Origin: JBJMQS01 sp045802605
GTDB lineage: Bacteria > Planctomycetota > Planctomycetia > Gemmatales > Gemmataceae
DNA: 64,000 bases
Assembly: GCA_045802605.1 (NCBI GenBank)
Contig: JBJMQS010000019.1
Coordinates: forward strand, 186,001 to 250,000
Direction of reading: 5' to 3'
Part shown: positions 50,870 through 59,983 of the stretch, in pieces
Position numbering within the stretch: position 1 is the first letter of the stretch
How the letters are laid out: the number at the start of each line of letters is the position of its first letter
Position numbers and translations under genes: made by a program
The notes under the pieces: model-generated
What the model was told of the DNA's origin: nothing
What the model saw: the letters and a program-made list of their open reading frames with translations, nothing else
Database searches by the model: none

Positions 50870-52426
50870 GTGGATGCGCCGATTCTGACAACGCTGCAGT
50901 CCGTCTTTCGACTCGCACTTCCCGAAGTCGTGCTGGTCGCGGCGGCGTGCATTGTCTTTCTCGGCGGTGCCTTCCATCCGCGCAAGGCCACGTGGTGCTG
51001 GGTCACCTTGGCCGCCTTCGCAGGGGCGGGTTACGCCCTGTTCGCCCATCGGCCCGACGTGACGAGTTTGGTGCCGAGCGTCAGCGCTTTATGGACCGAC
51101 CACTTGGCCATGTTCACCGGCGTCACCGCAATTTTCGGCGGGATCATTCTGCTGTTGGCGTCGTGGGATGAGCTGCCGGAAGAATGGGCGGCGGAGTACG
51201 CCGGCTGTTTGCTGATTTTGTCGGCCGGCGTCGGTTTGATTGGTGCGGCGAATGAACTGATCACGCTGTTTCTTGCGCTCGAAATGGTCAGCATCCCGAC
51301 CTACGTGCTCCTCTACTTGCCGCGGACCGGCCGGCCGGTGCAAGAGTCCGCGGTCAAGTATTTCCTGCTCAGCATCTTCTCCTCGGCATTGCTCCTGTTC
51401 GGCTTCAGCTATCTCTATGGCATCTCCGGCACGACCAATTTGCCCGCAATTCACGAAGCGCTCAGCCATGGCGATGCATTCCCGATTTCACCGCTGGTAT
51501 TAGTGGCCGCTGTTCTGGTCATCGCCGGCCTGGGCTTCCGAATCACCGCCGTGCCGTTTCACTTTTACGCGCCCGACGTGTACGAAGGTGCCGCCAATGG
51601 GCCGGCCGCTCTGTTGGCATTCGCTCCAAAGGTCGCGGGGTTCGTCGCGCTCATCCGTTTGCTGGGTTTGGCCGGCCCACCCGCTTATGGCGGCAGCGTG
51701 ATGCCGAATGTCCTGGTTTCCAGCACGCAGTTGCCGCTGTTGTTGTGGATCCTCGCCGCAATTACGATGACCGTCGGCAATATCGTCGCCCTGTGGCAAG
51801 ACGACGCCAAGCGGCTGCTTGCTTACTCCGGCATCGCCCACTCTGGCTACATGCTCATCGGCTTGGCGGTCGCACCGTTTCAACTTTTGCACGCGGACGT
51901 GGCGGGCGGCGCCCTCGCGGCTATGCTCTTTTATTTGCTCGCTTACGGGGCCATGACGATCGGCGCATTCTCCGTGCTGCAGGCCGTATCCACGCGCGAT
52001 CGGCAGGTGTCGAAGATCGATGACTTAGCCGGCTTAAACGCCACACACCCGACACTGGCTCTCGTGATGACTCTGTTTTTGTTCAGCCTGATCGGCATCC
52101 CGCTGACCGGTGGGTTCACGGGCAAACTGATGCTGTTCTTCTCCGCCCTCTCCGCGCAAGCCGAATCGCACGGCACGTTGCTGAAGGTTCTCGCGCTGAT
52201 TGCGGCCATCAATTCCGCGATCGGCGCCTACTATTACTTGCGAATCGTCGGCGTCATGTATTTGCGGACGGCGATCAAGCCGCTCGCGGGCCGCCCATCG
52301 ATCTATGGCGTAGCAGCACTGTCTGCGTGTGCCGCCCTCGTGATTTGGCTGGGATGCTATCCGCCGCGAGTTTTTGAATTCACCCGCCAAGCCGCGTTGC
52401 CGGTGGTCGCCACTGCGATTCCCTGA
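50870..52426 (+). CDS. nuoN: NADH-quinone oxidoreductase subunit N
   Basis: The start is set at the GTG at 50870, 10 bases after AAGGG and 16 bases after the nuoM stop; an ATG at 50807 overlaps nuoM and is less likely. The protein is 518 residues. Signatures are FLALEMVSIPTYVLLYLPRT, FHFYAPDVYEGAANGPAALL and WQDDAKRLLAYSGIAHSGYM, the NuoN-type antiporter core. It is the last nuo gene. The next gene starts 1 base after its stop. Confidence 0.95.
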   Translation: MDAPILTTLQSVFRLALPEVVLVAAACIVFLGGAFHPRKATWCWVTLAAFAGAGYALFAHRPDVTSLVPSVSALWTDHLAMFTGVTAIFGGIILLLASWDELPEEWAAEYAGCLLILSAGVGLIGAANELITLFLALEMVSIPTYVLLYLPRTGRPVQESAVKYFLLSIFSSALLLFGFSYLYGISGTTNLPAIHEALSHGDAFPISPLVLVAAVLVIAGLGFRITAVPFHFYAPDVYEGAANGPAALLAFAPKVAGFVALIRLLGLAGPPAYGGSVMPNVLVSSTQLPLLLWILAAITMTVGNIVALWQDDAKRLLAYSGIAHSGYMLIGLAVAPFQLLHADVAGGALAAMLFYLLAYGAMTIGAFSVLQAVSTRDRQVSKIDDLAGLNATHPTLALVMTLFLFSLIGIPLTGGFTGKLMLFFSALSAQAESHGTLLKVLALIAAINSAIGAYYYLRIVGVMYLRTAIKPLAGRPSIYGVAALSACAALVIWLGCYPPRVFEFTRQAALPVVATAIP

Positions 52427-52427
52427 C

Positions 52428-53384
52428 ATGGAACTCATCTCCGATGCAAGAGCGGCCGACGTGCTTCGCGGCTTCGGCTTGCCCCAGCCTCTGCGCGTTA
52501 CGCGCATCAGCGGTGGCTTTAGCGACGCCATCGTTTGGCGAGTGGACGCACCTCCCGCCACATTCGCGTTGAAGGCCTACCCAAGATCGCGAATTGGCCC
52601 GGGCGGGCTGACAACATTTCACAACCTGCTTTTGCGTGGCCGTGAAATGGGAATCACAGCCCTCCCCCGCGTTTTCACGATCTACGAAGGCCAGACGTGG
52701 ACTCCGTATCACGACGACGCGTACTTGGACATCGTGTCTTGGCACCCCGGCGCACCCCTGCTCGCCACGGATCCCACGCCAAGTCGCCTGCACGCGGCCG
52801 GGTCCATTCTGGCGCGGCTGCACCAGGCATGGGCACCATCGCAAGAGCTCCCGGAACCGCCAATCTCACTTCACCGCCGTTGGCATTCACTCCAAAGCTG
52901 GCCGGCACTTCGCAATACCGCGCCGACTTCCGATCAGATGGCCGAGATAAAGCGAGCGCTCGAGCGAGTCGTCGGCACGGCCGAAAAATCTCTCATGCCC
53001 TGGCTAGGACGCGTCTTCAGCGTTCAACCCATCCTGGGCGACGTTTGGTACGCTCACATTCTGTTTGTCGGCGATGAGGTAACCGGGCTAATTGATCATG
53101 CATCGGTTCGCGTCGATCATCCCGTTGTCGATCTGGCCCGTCTTTTGAGTAGCTTGGAGTTGACCCCTATCCAGCGATCTACGCTGCTGGAGAGCTATCA
53201 ACAAGTGCGCAAACTGTCGCTTGAGGAGTTGGAATTACTGCTGGTCTTGGAGAGCACGGGCATCCTTGGCGCGTTGATTCACTGGTATGACACGCTTACG
53301 ACGGGCACGCCAGAAACCCCTGCAATCCGTGACCGCATTCAATTCTTGTTGCGACGAGCCGAGAGCTTAAATCCAAATGGCTGA
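52428..53384 (+). CDS. Divergent aminoglycoside-phosphotransferase-fold protein
   Basis: The start is the ATG at 52428, 1 base after nuoN. The protein is 318 residues. The N-terminal lobe (ISGGFSDAIVWRVDAPPATF, then ALKAYP with Lys) and LHAAGSILARLHQ match the APH/ChoK fold. The catalytic loop HGDxxxxN is altered to LGDVWYAHIL, with the Asp kept but the Asn replaced by His, and GLIDHASVRVDHPVVDLARL supplies the metal Asp. The substrate is unknown; a small-molecule kinase is likely. Convergent with plsC, 3 bases apart. Confidence 0.7.
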   Translation: MELISDARAADVLRGFGLPQPLRVTRISGGFSDAIVWRVDAPPATFALKAYPRSRIGPGGLTTFHNLLLRGREMGITALPRVFTIYEGQTWTPYHDDAYLDIVSWHPGAPLLATDPTPSRLHAAGSILARLHQAWAPSQELPEPPISLHRRWHSLQSWPALRNTAPTSDQMAEIKRALERVVGTAEKSLMPWLGRVFSVQPILGDVWYAHILFVGDEVTGLIDHASVRVDHPVVDLARLLSSLELTPIQRSTLLESYQQVRKLSLEELELLLVLESTGILGALIHWYDTLTTGTPETPAIRDRIQFLLRRAESLNPNG

Positions 53385-53387
53385 CAA

Positions 53388-54050
53388 TCACTTGCGGCGC
53401 AGTTCTTCGGCATGTTGCACGCAGGCGCGAATATCCGCATCCAAAACGTGGAGCATATCCTCCCGCGGCAGGTCCGCCACTGTGGCGGCGGGCCTCGGTT
53501 TGCCGAAGACGACGGCGACCGTGCGCGGCGTCGGCGGCATGAAGACCGGGCTCGGCATCGGCACCAACGTCCCTCTGCGCCACGAAGCGAACGTGCCCGC
53601 GATCCCTACGGGCACAATCGGCGCGGCCACTCGCTTGATCAAGAGCGATACGCCCGGCTGCAATGGTCCCATTTCTCCGGTCCAGGTGCGAGCCCCTTCC
53701 GGGAACACCAGCACCGGCCAGCCCTCTTGCAGTCGAGTAATGATGTTGCGGATGCCTTCCTTGGCCACACCCTCTTGATCAATGGGCACGGCACTGAGCA
53801 TCCGCAGGTAAGCGCCGAAGACGGGATTTTTGAACAACGTTTTCTTGGCGAGATACGCCATGTGCCGCGGGCATGCGGCGCCGATGGCGAGCGGATCGAG
53901 GAAGCTCTGATGATTGGCGATCAGCAGCACCGCCCCCGTGCGCGGCACATTCGCTCGGCCAGCCGTCCGCAAGCTCCAACCCAACGTCAGCGTGAGCTGG
54001 GAGACTCGGTAGTTGATTTCGTAGACGAGCGAGTGGAGGGGGTTTTGCAT
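53388..54050 (-). CDS. plsC: 1-acyl-glycerol-3-phosphate acyltransferase
   Basis: A 220-residue membrane-associated enzyme of phospholipid synthesis that acylates lysophosphatidate. NHQSFLDPLAIG near 46-57 is the HX4D motif, FPEGARTWTGEMGPLQPGVS the FPEG motif, and VPVGIAGT the substrate-binding strand. The start ATG at 54050 lies inside cmk, overlapping it by 64 bases. Confidence 0.93.
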   Translation of the reverse strand: MQNPLHSLVYEINYRVSQLTLTLGWSLRTAGRANVPRTGAVLLIANHQSFLDPLAIGAACPRHMAYLAKKTLFKNPVFGAYLRMLSAVPIDQEGVAKEGIRNIITRLQEGWPVLVFPEGARTWTGEMGPLQPGVSLLIKRVAAPIVPVGIAGTFASWRRGTLVPMPSPVFMPPTPRTVAVVFGKPRPAATVADLPREDMLHVLDADIRACVQHAEELRRK

Positions 54051-54685
54051 CGACGAACTTCCATCTCCATGCGTTCCAACACCGTGTCCAATGCCAAACC
54101 CGTACTATCCAGAACGATCGCGTCCTCGGCTGGCACCATCGGCCCATCGTGCCGCTGGGCATCTCGATGGTCCCGCTCCTCTTGCGCCTGGTACACCTCG
54201 TCCAGCGTCACTGTTTCGCCGCGGGTCAGTAGATCGCTATGCCGGCGGCGGGCTCGCTCGTGCGGGTCCGCCACCAAGAAAAACTTGCACTCCGCATGCG
54301 GGAAAACGACCGTGCCCTGATCGCGCCCTTCCGTCACCAGCGACGTGTTTTCGCCGATCGCCCGCTGCCGGTCTACTAAAAAGTTCCGGACGGCCGGCTG
54401 GACCGCGAGCCGGCTGGAAAGCGCGGTGATCTCCGGACTGCGGATGCTGGAAACCTCCCGGCCATCGAGTCGAGCGACCCCGGGAGCGAACTCCAATTTC
54501 ACTTGCGACAGAAGAAGCGACACGGCCTGTTCGTCGTCAGCGTTGATCCCCGCTTGGCGAACTGCATAAGCGACGGCCCGGTACATGGAGCCGGTGTCGA
54601 GGAAGTGCACACCGAGTCGCCGGGCGAGCTCGCGCGCCGCGCTCGATTTGCCGGCCCCGGCCGGGCCATCGATCGTCACGATCAT
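53987..54685 (-). CDS. cmk: Cytidylate kinase
   Basis: A 232-residue enzyme that phosphorylates CMP and dCMP. P-loop GPAGAGKSSAAREL is at residues 7-20, followed by GVHFLDTGSMYRAVAYA, LVTEGRDQGTVVFPHAECKF (GRD(I/Q)GTVV motif) and RARRRHSDL. The last 25 residues (RRCKTPSTRSSTKSTTESPS) are low in complexity and coincide with the plsC start, so the C-terminus may be shorter in practice. It overlaps plsC by 64 bases. Confidence 0.93.
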   Translation of the reverse strand: MIVTIDGPAGAGKSSAARELARRLGVHFLDTGSMYRAVAYAVRQAGINADDEQAVSLLLSQVKLEFAPGVARLDGREVSSIRSPEITALSSRLAVQPAVRNFLVDRQRAIGENTSLVTEGRDQGTVVFPHAECKFFLVADPHERARRRHSDLLTRGETVTLDEVYQAQEERDHRDAQRHDGPMVPAEDAIVLDSTGLALDTVLERMEMEVRRCKTPSTRSSTKSTTESPSSR

Positions 54686-54761
54686 CCAACCGCTCCCGCG
54701 CGTGCAACGGGGCGAGCCGCCTGATATTCATTGGCGGCTCGCCCCGAAGTCACAGATTCCT

Positions 54762-55406
54762 TCATCGCATGGTGATGATCTTGGTTTCGCCCGACAACAG
54801 TGTCCGCGCTCGCGGCATCAAATCGGTTTGCAGCACTTGCACCGACAACGTACCCGCGGGCGCAGCCACGGCCTGGCTGGTGCTCGGCATGACGCGATAA
54901 GCCGTGCCGTTGACCAACGCGTCCATGATCATCGTCGGGTGATCGTTGACCAGCATCACCGTGCCAGTGAGCGTCTCCACCGGCTTCCGGGAGACAACCG
55001 GCTCCTTGGCCGACCGCACGGTCATGTCGCTGACTTCGCGGCGCAAGTTGCTGACCAACTCGCGCAGTTCGCTGGCCTCCCGCTGGGCCGCGACGGCATT
55101 TTGCTCGACCAGACGGCTCAGCTTCTCTTCGATGCGCTTGACCGACTGCTCCAGTTGTTCGACGCGGTCCGGGCTCTGTTTCATTTCGACGACTTTGGGC
55201 GGCTCGACCAACCGGCTCACTTTGTCCTCGATACGCCTCAACGATTGTTCGAGTTGGTCGATTCGATCGTGAATCAACTTCAAATCGACAGGCTTCACCG
55301 GCTCCGGATTAACGGCCGGCGGCGGATCGGCGGCCCACAGAGTGGCGGACGTCAGAATCACGGCGGCGATCGCCCAGGCACGGCGTAACATCGTTGCGAT
55401 CCTCAA
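54762..55406 (-). CDS. Secreted coiled-coil protein of unknown function
   Basis: A 214-residue protein. An N-terminal signal peptide (AWAIAAVILTSATLWA) follows a basic start; an ATG at 55391 would shorten it by five residues. Two near-repeats (LIHDRIDQLEQSLRRIEDKV and SPDRVEQLEQSVKRIEEKL) form a coiled coil near 40-90, extended by ELRELVSNLRREVSDM. A small beta-rich C-terminal domain (ETLTGTVMLVNDHPTMIMDA) follows. Function unknown. Confidence 0.7.
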   Translation of the reverse strand: MRIATMLRRAWAIAAVILTSATLWAADPPPAVNPEPVKPVDLKLIHDRIDQLEQSLRRIEDKVSRLVEPPKVVEMKQSPDRVEQLEQSVKRIEEKLSRLVEQNAVAAQREASELRELVSNLRREVSDMTVRSAKEPVVSRKPVETLTGTVMLVNDHPTMIMDALVNGTAYRVMPSTSQAVAAPAGTLSVQVLQTDLMPRARTLLSGETKIITMR

Positions 55407-55603
55407 GAGGTGTGCGGAAACCCACTGCTGTTGTCAGGTTAGACGATGAGTGCAACCCGGGCAAGGAGCACGATATACCGAAGGCATTCAGATCGATCCC
55501 ACGCCGCTCGTCCGTCTGACCACGCAAAAGGGCTAGAACTTAGGCCCATGAAGCCCGAAGCGGGCAAATGAAAAAGTGACATGGTCCAAGGCGTGGTATT
55601 GTC

Positions 55604-55626
55604 CCCTCCCCCCTTGTGGGGGAGGG
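55604..55626. terminator. Possible terminator hairpin after the beta-helix gene
   Basis: CCCTCCCCC at 55604-55612 pairs with GGGGGAGGG at 55618-55626. It lies 29 bases beyond the stop of the leftward 1128-residue gene. There is no T-tract, so the termination role is uncertain. The rest of 55407-55654 shows no gene. Confidence 0.45.
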
Positions 55627-55654
55627 TTAGGGTGGGGGGTTGAAGCACGCGACA

Positions 55655-58600
55655 TCACGGCCCCGCCCCAATCCGCTCCCGAAACGCCAAGTAATCCGTC
55701 TGATCCACATCGCCACTCGCATCAAAGTCAAACACCATACTCGGCCCACCGGCTAACGCATTGCGAAACACCAGATAATCCGTCTGATCCGCCGTCCCAT
55801 CGCCATTAGTGTCGCCGAATAACCGATAGAACTTATTCGCCGTCGTCCCATTCACCACATAATCGCCACCCGCAATGCCATCATTGTTGCCGTCCAGCGC
55901 AACGCCGTTCGCGTTAGTCACTTGCGCGGCGCCGATGATGAGGTTGTAAAGCCCGTCGACCAAGGACCCGCCGGATTGACTAAGCGATCCGGAAAATGTG
56001 ATCGTAACCGCGCTCGCCAGTCCGCTCCCCGGTGTTGCCGCGAGCGTTACATCGCCGACTGTACCGTTGGTGCCAGTACGATGGACCGTAAACGCACTCG
56101 CGACACCTCCCATGAAATTCATGGGCTGGGAAAATGTCACGACGATGCGCTTGACCATAGAGCGCTCATTTGTCCCGTCGCCGAAAACAACGGAGGAAAC
56201 CGTTGGCGGATTCGGGATATAGGCGACAGCGCCAATGTCATTGCCGCGCGGGAATCCTGGGCCGCGCTGGTCGTAATTCAGCGTCCCCGGGTCGCCGGCG
56301 CCGATAGCGGTGCTACCGGCCTGCAGCGTCCGAGTTTGTGTCGGTCCACCGTAGTTTCCGAGGGGATTGAGTTTGGCGTCGAGAGGTGTGCCACTGGTGC
56401 CGGTGATGTTGTTGCTACCAGTAAGCGTGAAGCTACCCGTGTTGCCCACGCCAATGAGATTATTATTGCCGTCGAGTTTGCCCGCGGTCGAGAAATTGAC
56501 GTCCGGCCCACCCGTCGTCGCTGTGTTGCCGGCGACAATCGTGCTGGTGAACTGAATGATGCTGGTGCTGTAGACTTTGGCAATGCCTCCGCCGGTAGAC
56601 GCGACATTGCCAGCAATGGTCGAGTTGGAAATCATGACGGTGGCGGGCGTTGAGATCACTGAGATGCCACCGCCCGGACTACCGGTGGCGGTGTTATTCG
56701 AAATGGTGCTGTTGACAATCGTCACGCCGCTGAATCCGGTCGAATCGGCCGATGGCGCTCCATACCAGTAAACGCCGCCGCCGCCGGGGTCGGTAGCGCC
56801 CGTATACACGGTATTGGAAATGTTGCCGGAAATGGTGCTCGAATCCATGTACAGGCTTCCGCCGCTGTAAAAGTAAATACCGCCACCATTCGAGACGGAC
56901 TGATTCCCCGAGACGGTCGAACGGTTCAGTCGGAGGTGAGTGTCGGTTCTCAAGTAGATGCCGCCACCGTGGCCACCGCTCGTCGTATTGCTGGAAATTC
57001 TGGAGTTCGTGACCGTAAGGTTCCCAGTGATCACCGCGACGCCGCCACCGGAGCTGGCCCCGGAGTTTTTGGAAATGATCATGTCATTCAAGGTCAGATT
57101 GCCCGTGGTAGTGATGATCGCACCGCCAGTGCCGGAGGTGCTGCCGCCGGCCAAGGTCAGCCCCGAGATGAACACGTCCCCCGACGCCGACTCGTTGAAA
57201 ATGCGCCGGACTCCGCCGGCGGTAATCGTCAACTTGCCGGACCCTGGCCCATTGATGGTCACCGCGTCCGTAATCGCATACTCAGTTCCGGTCATGGTCA
57301 GCGTGCCGGTGACAGAGCCGGCGAAATTGATCGTATCCGGCGCGCCTACGCTTGTATTCGTGAGGCGGATCGCTTCCCGAAGGCTCAAATTGCCGGCGGT
57401 TGTGATACCGTCATCGACGTCGGTATTCACATCCACCAAATAAGTCGCTCCCACGCTGAATGTGCCGATCGCGCCCGCCGCGACAAAGAGCGTCGTTCCG
57501 CTGTCACCGTTATCGGACACCTGATTGGCCACCATCCTGACGGTGTAAACGCCGCTGTCGCCGGTGTCCCACGTCCCGCCCGGCACCCCGATGGTGTAAG
57601 TCACCGTCGCCGACGCCGCGGTTGAATTGTTGATCGTAAAGCTGGAAGCGTTGACGGGTCCGAAGCTGGGACCAGACACGGTGACATTCGAGTTGGCGAT
57701 CGTGCTCGTCAGAATTTGGGCATTGTCGGTATAGACCACCGTAAATTGATAGGTCGATTGTCCGCTTTGTGCGCTGCCGACTGCCGGCGCGGACGTCAAT
57801 TTCGCTTGTGGATTCGAGGTCACGCCTTCGAATGCGCCGATGTCCAGTGCGCCATTGACCACACGGGGATAGCCCGGGCCGCGCTGGTCGTATGCCAACG
57901 CCGCGCTGCCGCCCACATTGAGGGCCGGGCTCCCCGGCTTTAACGCCTGCGTCCGCGTCTTCCCGCCGTTGTTGGCCAAGATGTCTAACATTGGATCGAT
58001 AGGCGACACCGTCGTGCCCAACTGATTTTTAGTTCCGGCAAAGGTCGAACCGTTGGCATCGCCAATCAGGTTGTAGCTGCCCGTTACAGCCACCGCTTGA
58101 GAAAAATCATTCTTCGCCGCAGTGGTGGCGATATTGCCAGCGATAATCGTGTGATCCAAATTGATATCGGAGACGTATGAGTTGGCGTAAATCCCGCCCC
58201 CGCTGGTCGCGCTGTTCCCTGTAATCGTGGAATTTTTGATGGTATAGTTCGAAACATGTAATTCGTAGAAATACAGCCCTCCGCCTGTGCCGCTGGCAGT
58301 GTTTCCCGTCACCGTTGAGTTCACAATCGTGCAATTCCCGTCGAAGCGGAAGTAGAGAGCACCGCCGTGCGAATCTGACTTGTTACCGCTCAGAAGCGAG
58401 CTGGTGATCCTCACCACCGGTGCACCGGTGGTGTGCTGATTGCTAAACACGCCGCCGGTGCCGCCCGCACTGTTGCCGGAAATGTCCGAACCCACGATGT
58501 CGAGTTCACCCTTGTTGTTGGACATGTAGAACGCGCCGCCATGGGTCGATGCCGTATTGCCCGTGACAAGGCAGTCCGTGACTGTTACGGTCGACTCGCC

Positions 58601-59041
58601 AAAGTTGATGGCTCCCCCGGTCCCCGTGGCACTGCCGCCTTTCAAGGTGATGCTGGCAATACTCAACGATCCACCAGTCACATTAAAGAGCCGGCCCGTG
58701 TTGTTGCCGTTGATCGTTAGGTTGTTTTTGCCAGAGCCGTTGATGACGACCGAGTCGCTGATCGTGAATTCGGAGGTCAGCGTGATGCTGGAGTTGGCGG
58801 GCAAATTGAACGAGATCGCGTCCAGCACAGTGGCGCTGGCGTTCGATTGGTTGACCGCCTCGCGCAAACTCAGTTGCCCGGTGCCATAATTCGAGTCGTC
58901 AATGTCCGACAAGTTGTCCACCACGTAGGCGGCCGGGACGCACTTCGATTCCAACGCGGTGAGAAAAAGTCGGCGACGAAACGAACGACCCCTGGTGGGG
59001 CCTCTTTGGCGCAAAGCGCAACCCCACGAAAATGACGACAT
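55655..59041 (-). CDS. Large beta-helix surface protein with dockerin-like C-terminus
   Basis: A 1128-residue protein. The N-terminus SFRRRLFLTALESKCVPAAY resembles the L-E-x-L-E-x-R-x-x-P motif that opens many large planctomycete surface proteins. Two CSLREA-like segments (GQLSLREAVNQSN, GNLSLREAIRLTN) introduce two long regions of right-handed beta-helix with SGNTAS/GGGIYxxxxG turns, each followed by a choice-of-anchor segment (YDQRGPGYPR, YDQRGPGFPR). A fibronectin/Ig-like part separates and follows them. The last 60 residues (GDTNGDGTADQTDYLVFRNA and FDASGDVDQTDYLAFRERIG) are two dockerin/EF-hand calcium sites. Probably exported and displayed. Confidence 0.85.
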   Translation of the reverse strand: MSSFSWGCALRQRGPTRGRSFRRRLFLTALESKCVPAAYVVDNLSDIDDSNYGTGQLSLREAVNQSNASATVLDAISFNLPANSSITLTSEFTISDSVVINGSGKNNLTINGNNTGRLFNVTGGSLSIASITLKGGSATGTGGAINFGESTVTVTDCLVTGNTASTHGGAFYMSNNKGELDIVGSDISGNSAGGTGGVFSNQHTTGAPVVRITSSLLSGNKSDSHGGALYFRFDGNCTIVNSTVTGNTASGTGGGLYFYELHVSNYTIKNSTITGNSATSGGGIYANSYVSDINLDHTIIAGNIATTAAKNDFSQAVAVTGSYNLIGDANGSTFAGTKNQLGTTVSPIDPMLDILANNGGKTRTQALKPGSPALNVGGSAALAYDQRGPGYPRVVNGALDIGAFEGVTSNPQAKLTSAPAVGSAQSGQSTYQFTVVYTDNAQILTSTIANSNVTVSGPSFGPVNASSFTINNSTAASATVTYTIGVPGGTWDTGDSGVYTVRMVANQVSDNGDSGTTLFVAAGAIGTFSVGATYLVDVNTDVDDGITTAGNLSLREAIRLTNTSVGAPDTINFAGSVTGTLTMTGTEYAITDAVTINGPGSGKLTITAGGVRRIFNESASGDVFISGLTLAGGSTSGTGGAIITTTGNLTLNDMIISKNSGASSGGGVAVITGNLTVTNSRISSNTTSGGHGGGIYLRTDTHLRLNRSTVSGNQSVSNGGGIYFYSGGSLYMDSSTISGNISNTVYTGATDPGGGGVYWYGAPSADSTGFSGVTIVNSTISNNTATGSPGGGISVISTPATVMISNSTIAGNVASTGGGIAKVYSTSIIQFTSTIVAGNTATTGGPDVNFSTAGKLDGNNNLIGVGNTGSFTLTGSNNITGTSGTPLDAKLNPLGNYGGPTQTRTLQAGSTAIGAGDPGTLNYDQRGPGFPRGNDIGAVAYIPNPPTVSSVVFGDGTNERSMVKRIVVTFSQPMNFMGGVASAFTVHRTGTNGTVGDVTLAATPGSGLASAVTITFSGSLSQSGGSLVDGLYNLIIGAAQVTNANGVALDGNNDGIAGGDYVVNGTTANKFYRLFGDTNGDGTADQTDYLVFRNALAGGPSMVFDFDASGDVDQTDYLAFRERIGAGP

Positions 59042-59180
59042 GACGAAAACCTCAGCCCGGGATGAAAGGCGAATAACATAAATGATGCCTCAAGACCCTA
59101 AGACACGAATCATACCGAAAACCGGACACCGGATTACGAAAAATGCTATTTATGCAGGGCGCCGAACCGCCAAGTCGCCA

Positions 59181-59234
59181 GGAATCTCTTATCCTCGTTC
59201 CCAATCTCCGTTTGAGACGAGAATAAGAGATTCC
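59181..59234. repeat. Inverted repeat containing a CTCGTTCCCAATCT copy
   Basis: GGAATCTCTTATCCTCGT at 59181-59198 pairs with ACGAGAATAAGAGATTCC at 59217-59234 with one gap. The loop shares CTCGTTCCCAATCTCCGTTT with the repeat at 4657-4786, so both belong to a dispersed family. Confidence 0.7.
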
Positions 59235-59497
59235 GCGCTCCAGCGAGCGGCGATCCGGTGAATGAAAAAGCCCGACATTTTTCTTTGACATTGACCGCAA
59301 AATATGAATAACTTCATTGGCCGCATTCGCGCGGCTTCACTTCGCTCGCCCGGTACCACGAGTGATCACGTTCCAACCAAACATCGGCACGGTCGAGCGC
59401 GTCTTAGCCATCGTCGATGAATTGCTCCAAACCGGAAACTGGCAACTGGGCTTTGCTACTTCCAGGGAGCAATGAAACACATTTACGGTGAGTGACT

Positions 59498-59559
59498 CCC
59501 GCGTTTTTGTAGCTGGCCTCGGCGAGGCCGGCTCACAGACGTCAGCTACAAAAACGGGG
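59498..59559. repeat. Hairpin, GTTTTTGTAGCTG type
   Basis: 59498-59514 (core GTTTTTGTAGCTG) pairs with 59543-59559 (core CAGCTACAAAAAC), and an inner palindrome, GGCCTCGGCGAGGCC, sits in the loop. Confidence 0.7.
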
Positions 59560-59983
59560 AGCCGTGCCCACCTAAGGAGGTTTTGCTCAGCAGTGTCTGG
59601 GGTGATGCGGGCGCACAACTGTTCGCCCAATTGCGGTCGTCGCAGACGAACACCACCACTACCACCACCGCAAGCGACGACCGGGCGGCCAATTCCACTG
59701 CTCGCCCGGAGTGCCGCCCTTAACAAGGCGGCGAGCTTCGTCAACTTCCACAAAGAGGCGTGAGAGGAGCATGCGCTCCCGCTCAGCGAGGAAGATTCAC
59801 CAACAACAACTCAAACGCCCACTTCGTCCGCATCATCCCAGGCACCGCTGCGCGCGCACAAATGCGCGGACGTTTTCAGCATTAAAAGGGTGTTCTGCTC
59901 TAATGTTGCCCATTCACCAAGCTTTTACAGCCAACCGTTTGCACCAAGACATTGGTGATTCCCTGAGCATTGTCGCTCGGGAC

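Larger units (their letters stand above)
59042..59983. other. Gene-poor spacer with repeats and possible gene remnants
   Basis: About 940 bases. It should hold the promoter of the beta-helix gene and the end of the lptE transcript. Two hairpins are described separately. A frame from a GTG at 59373 gives MITFQPNIGTVERVLAIVDE and continues for some 17 residues to a stop at 59475; its composition looks coding-like but no family was recognised, so it may be a remnant. A His/Thr/Arg-rich region (59640-59700) follows. Confidence 0.4.
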
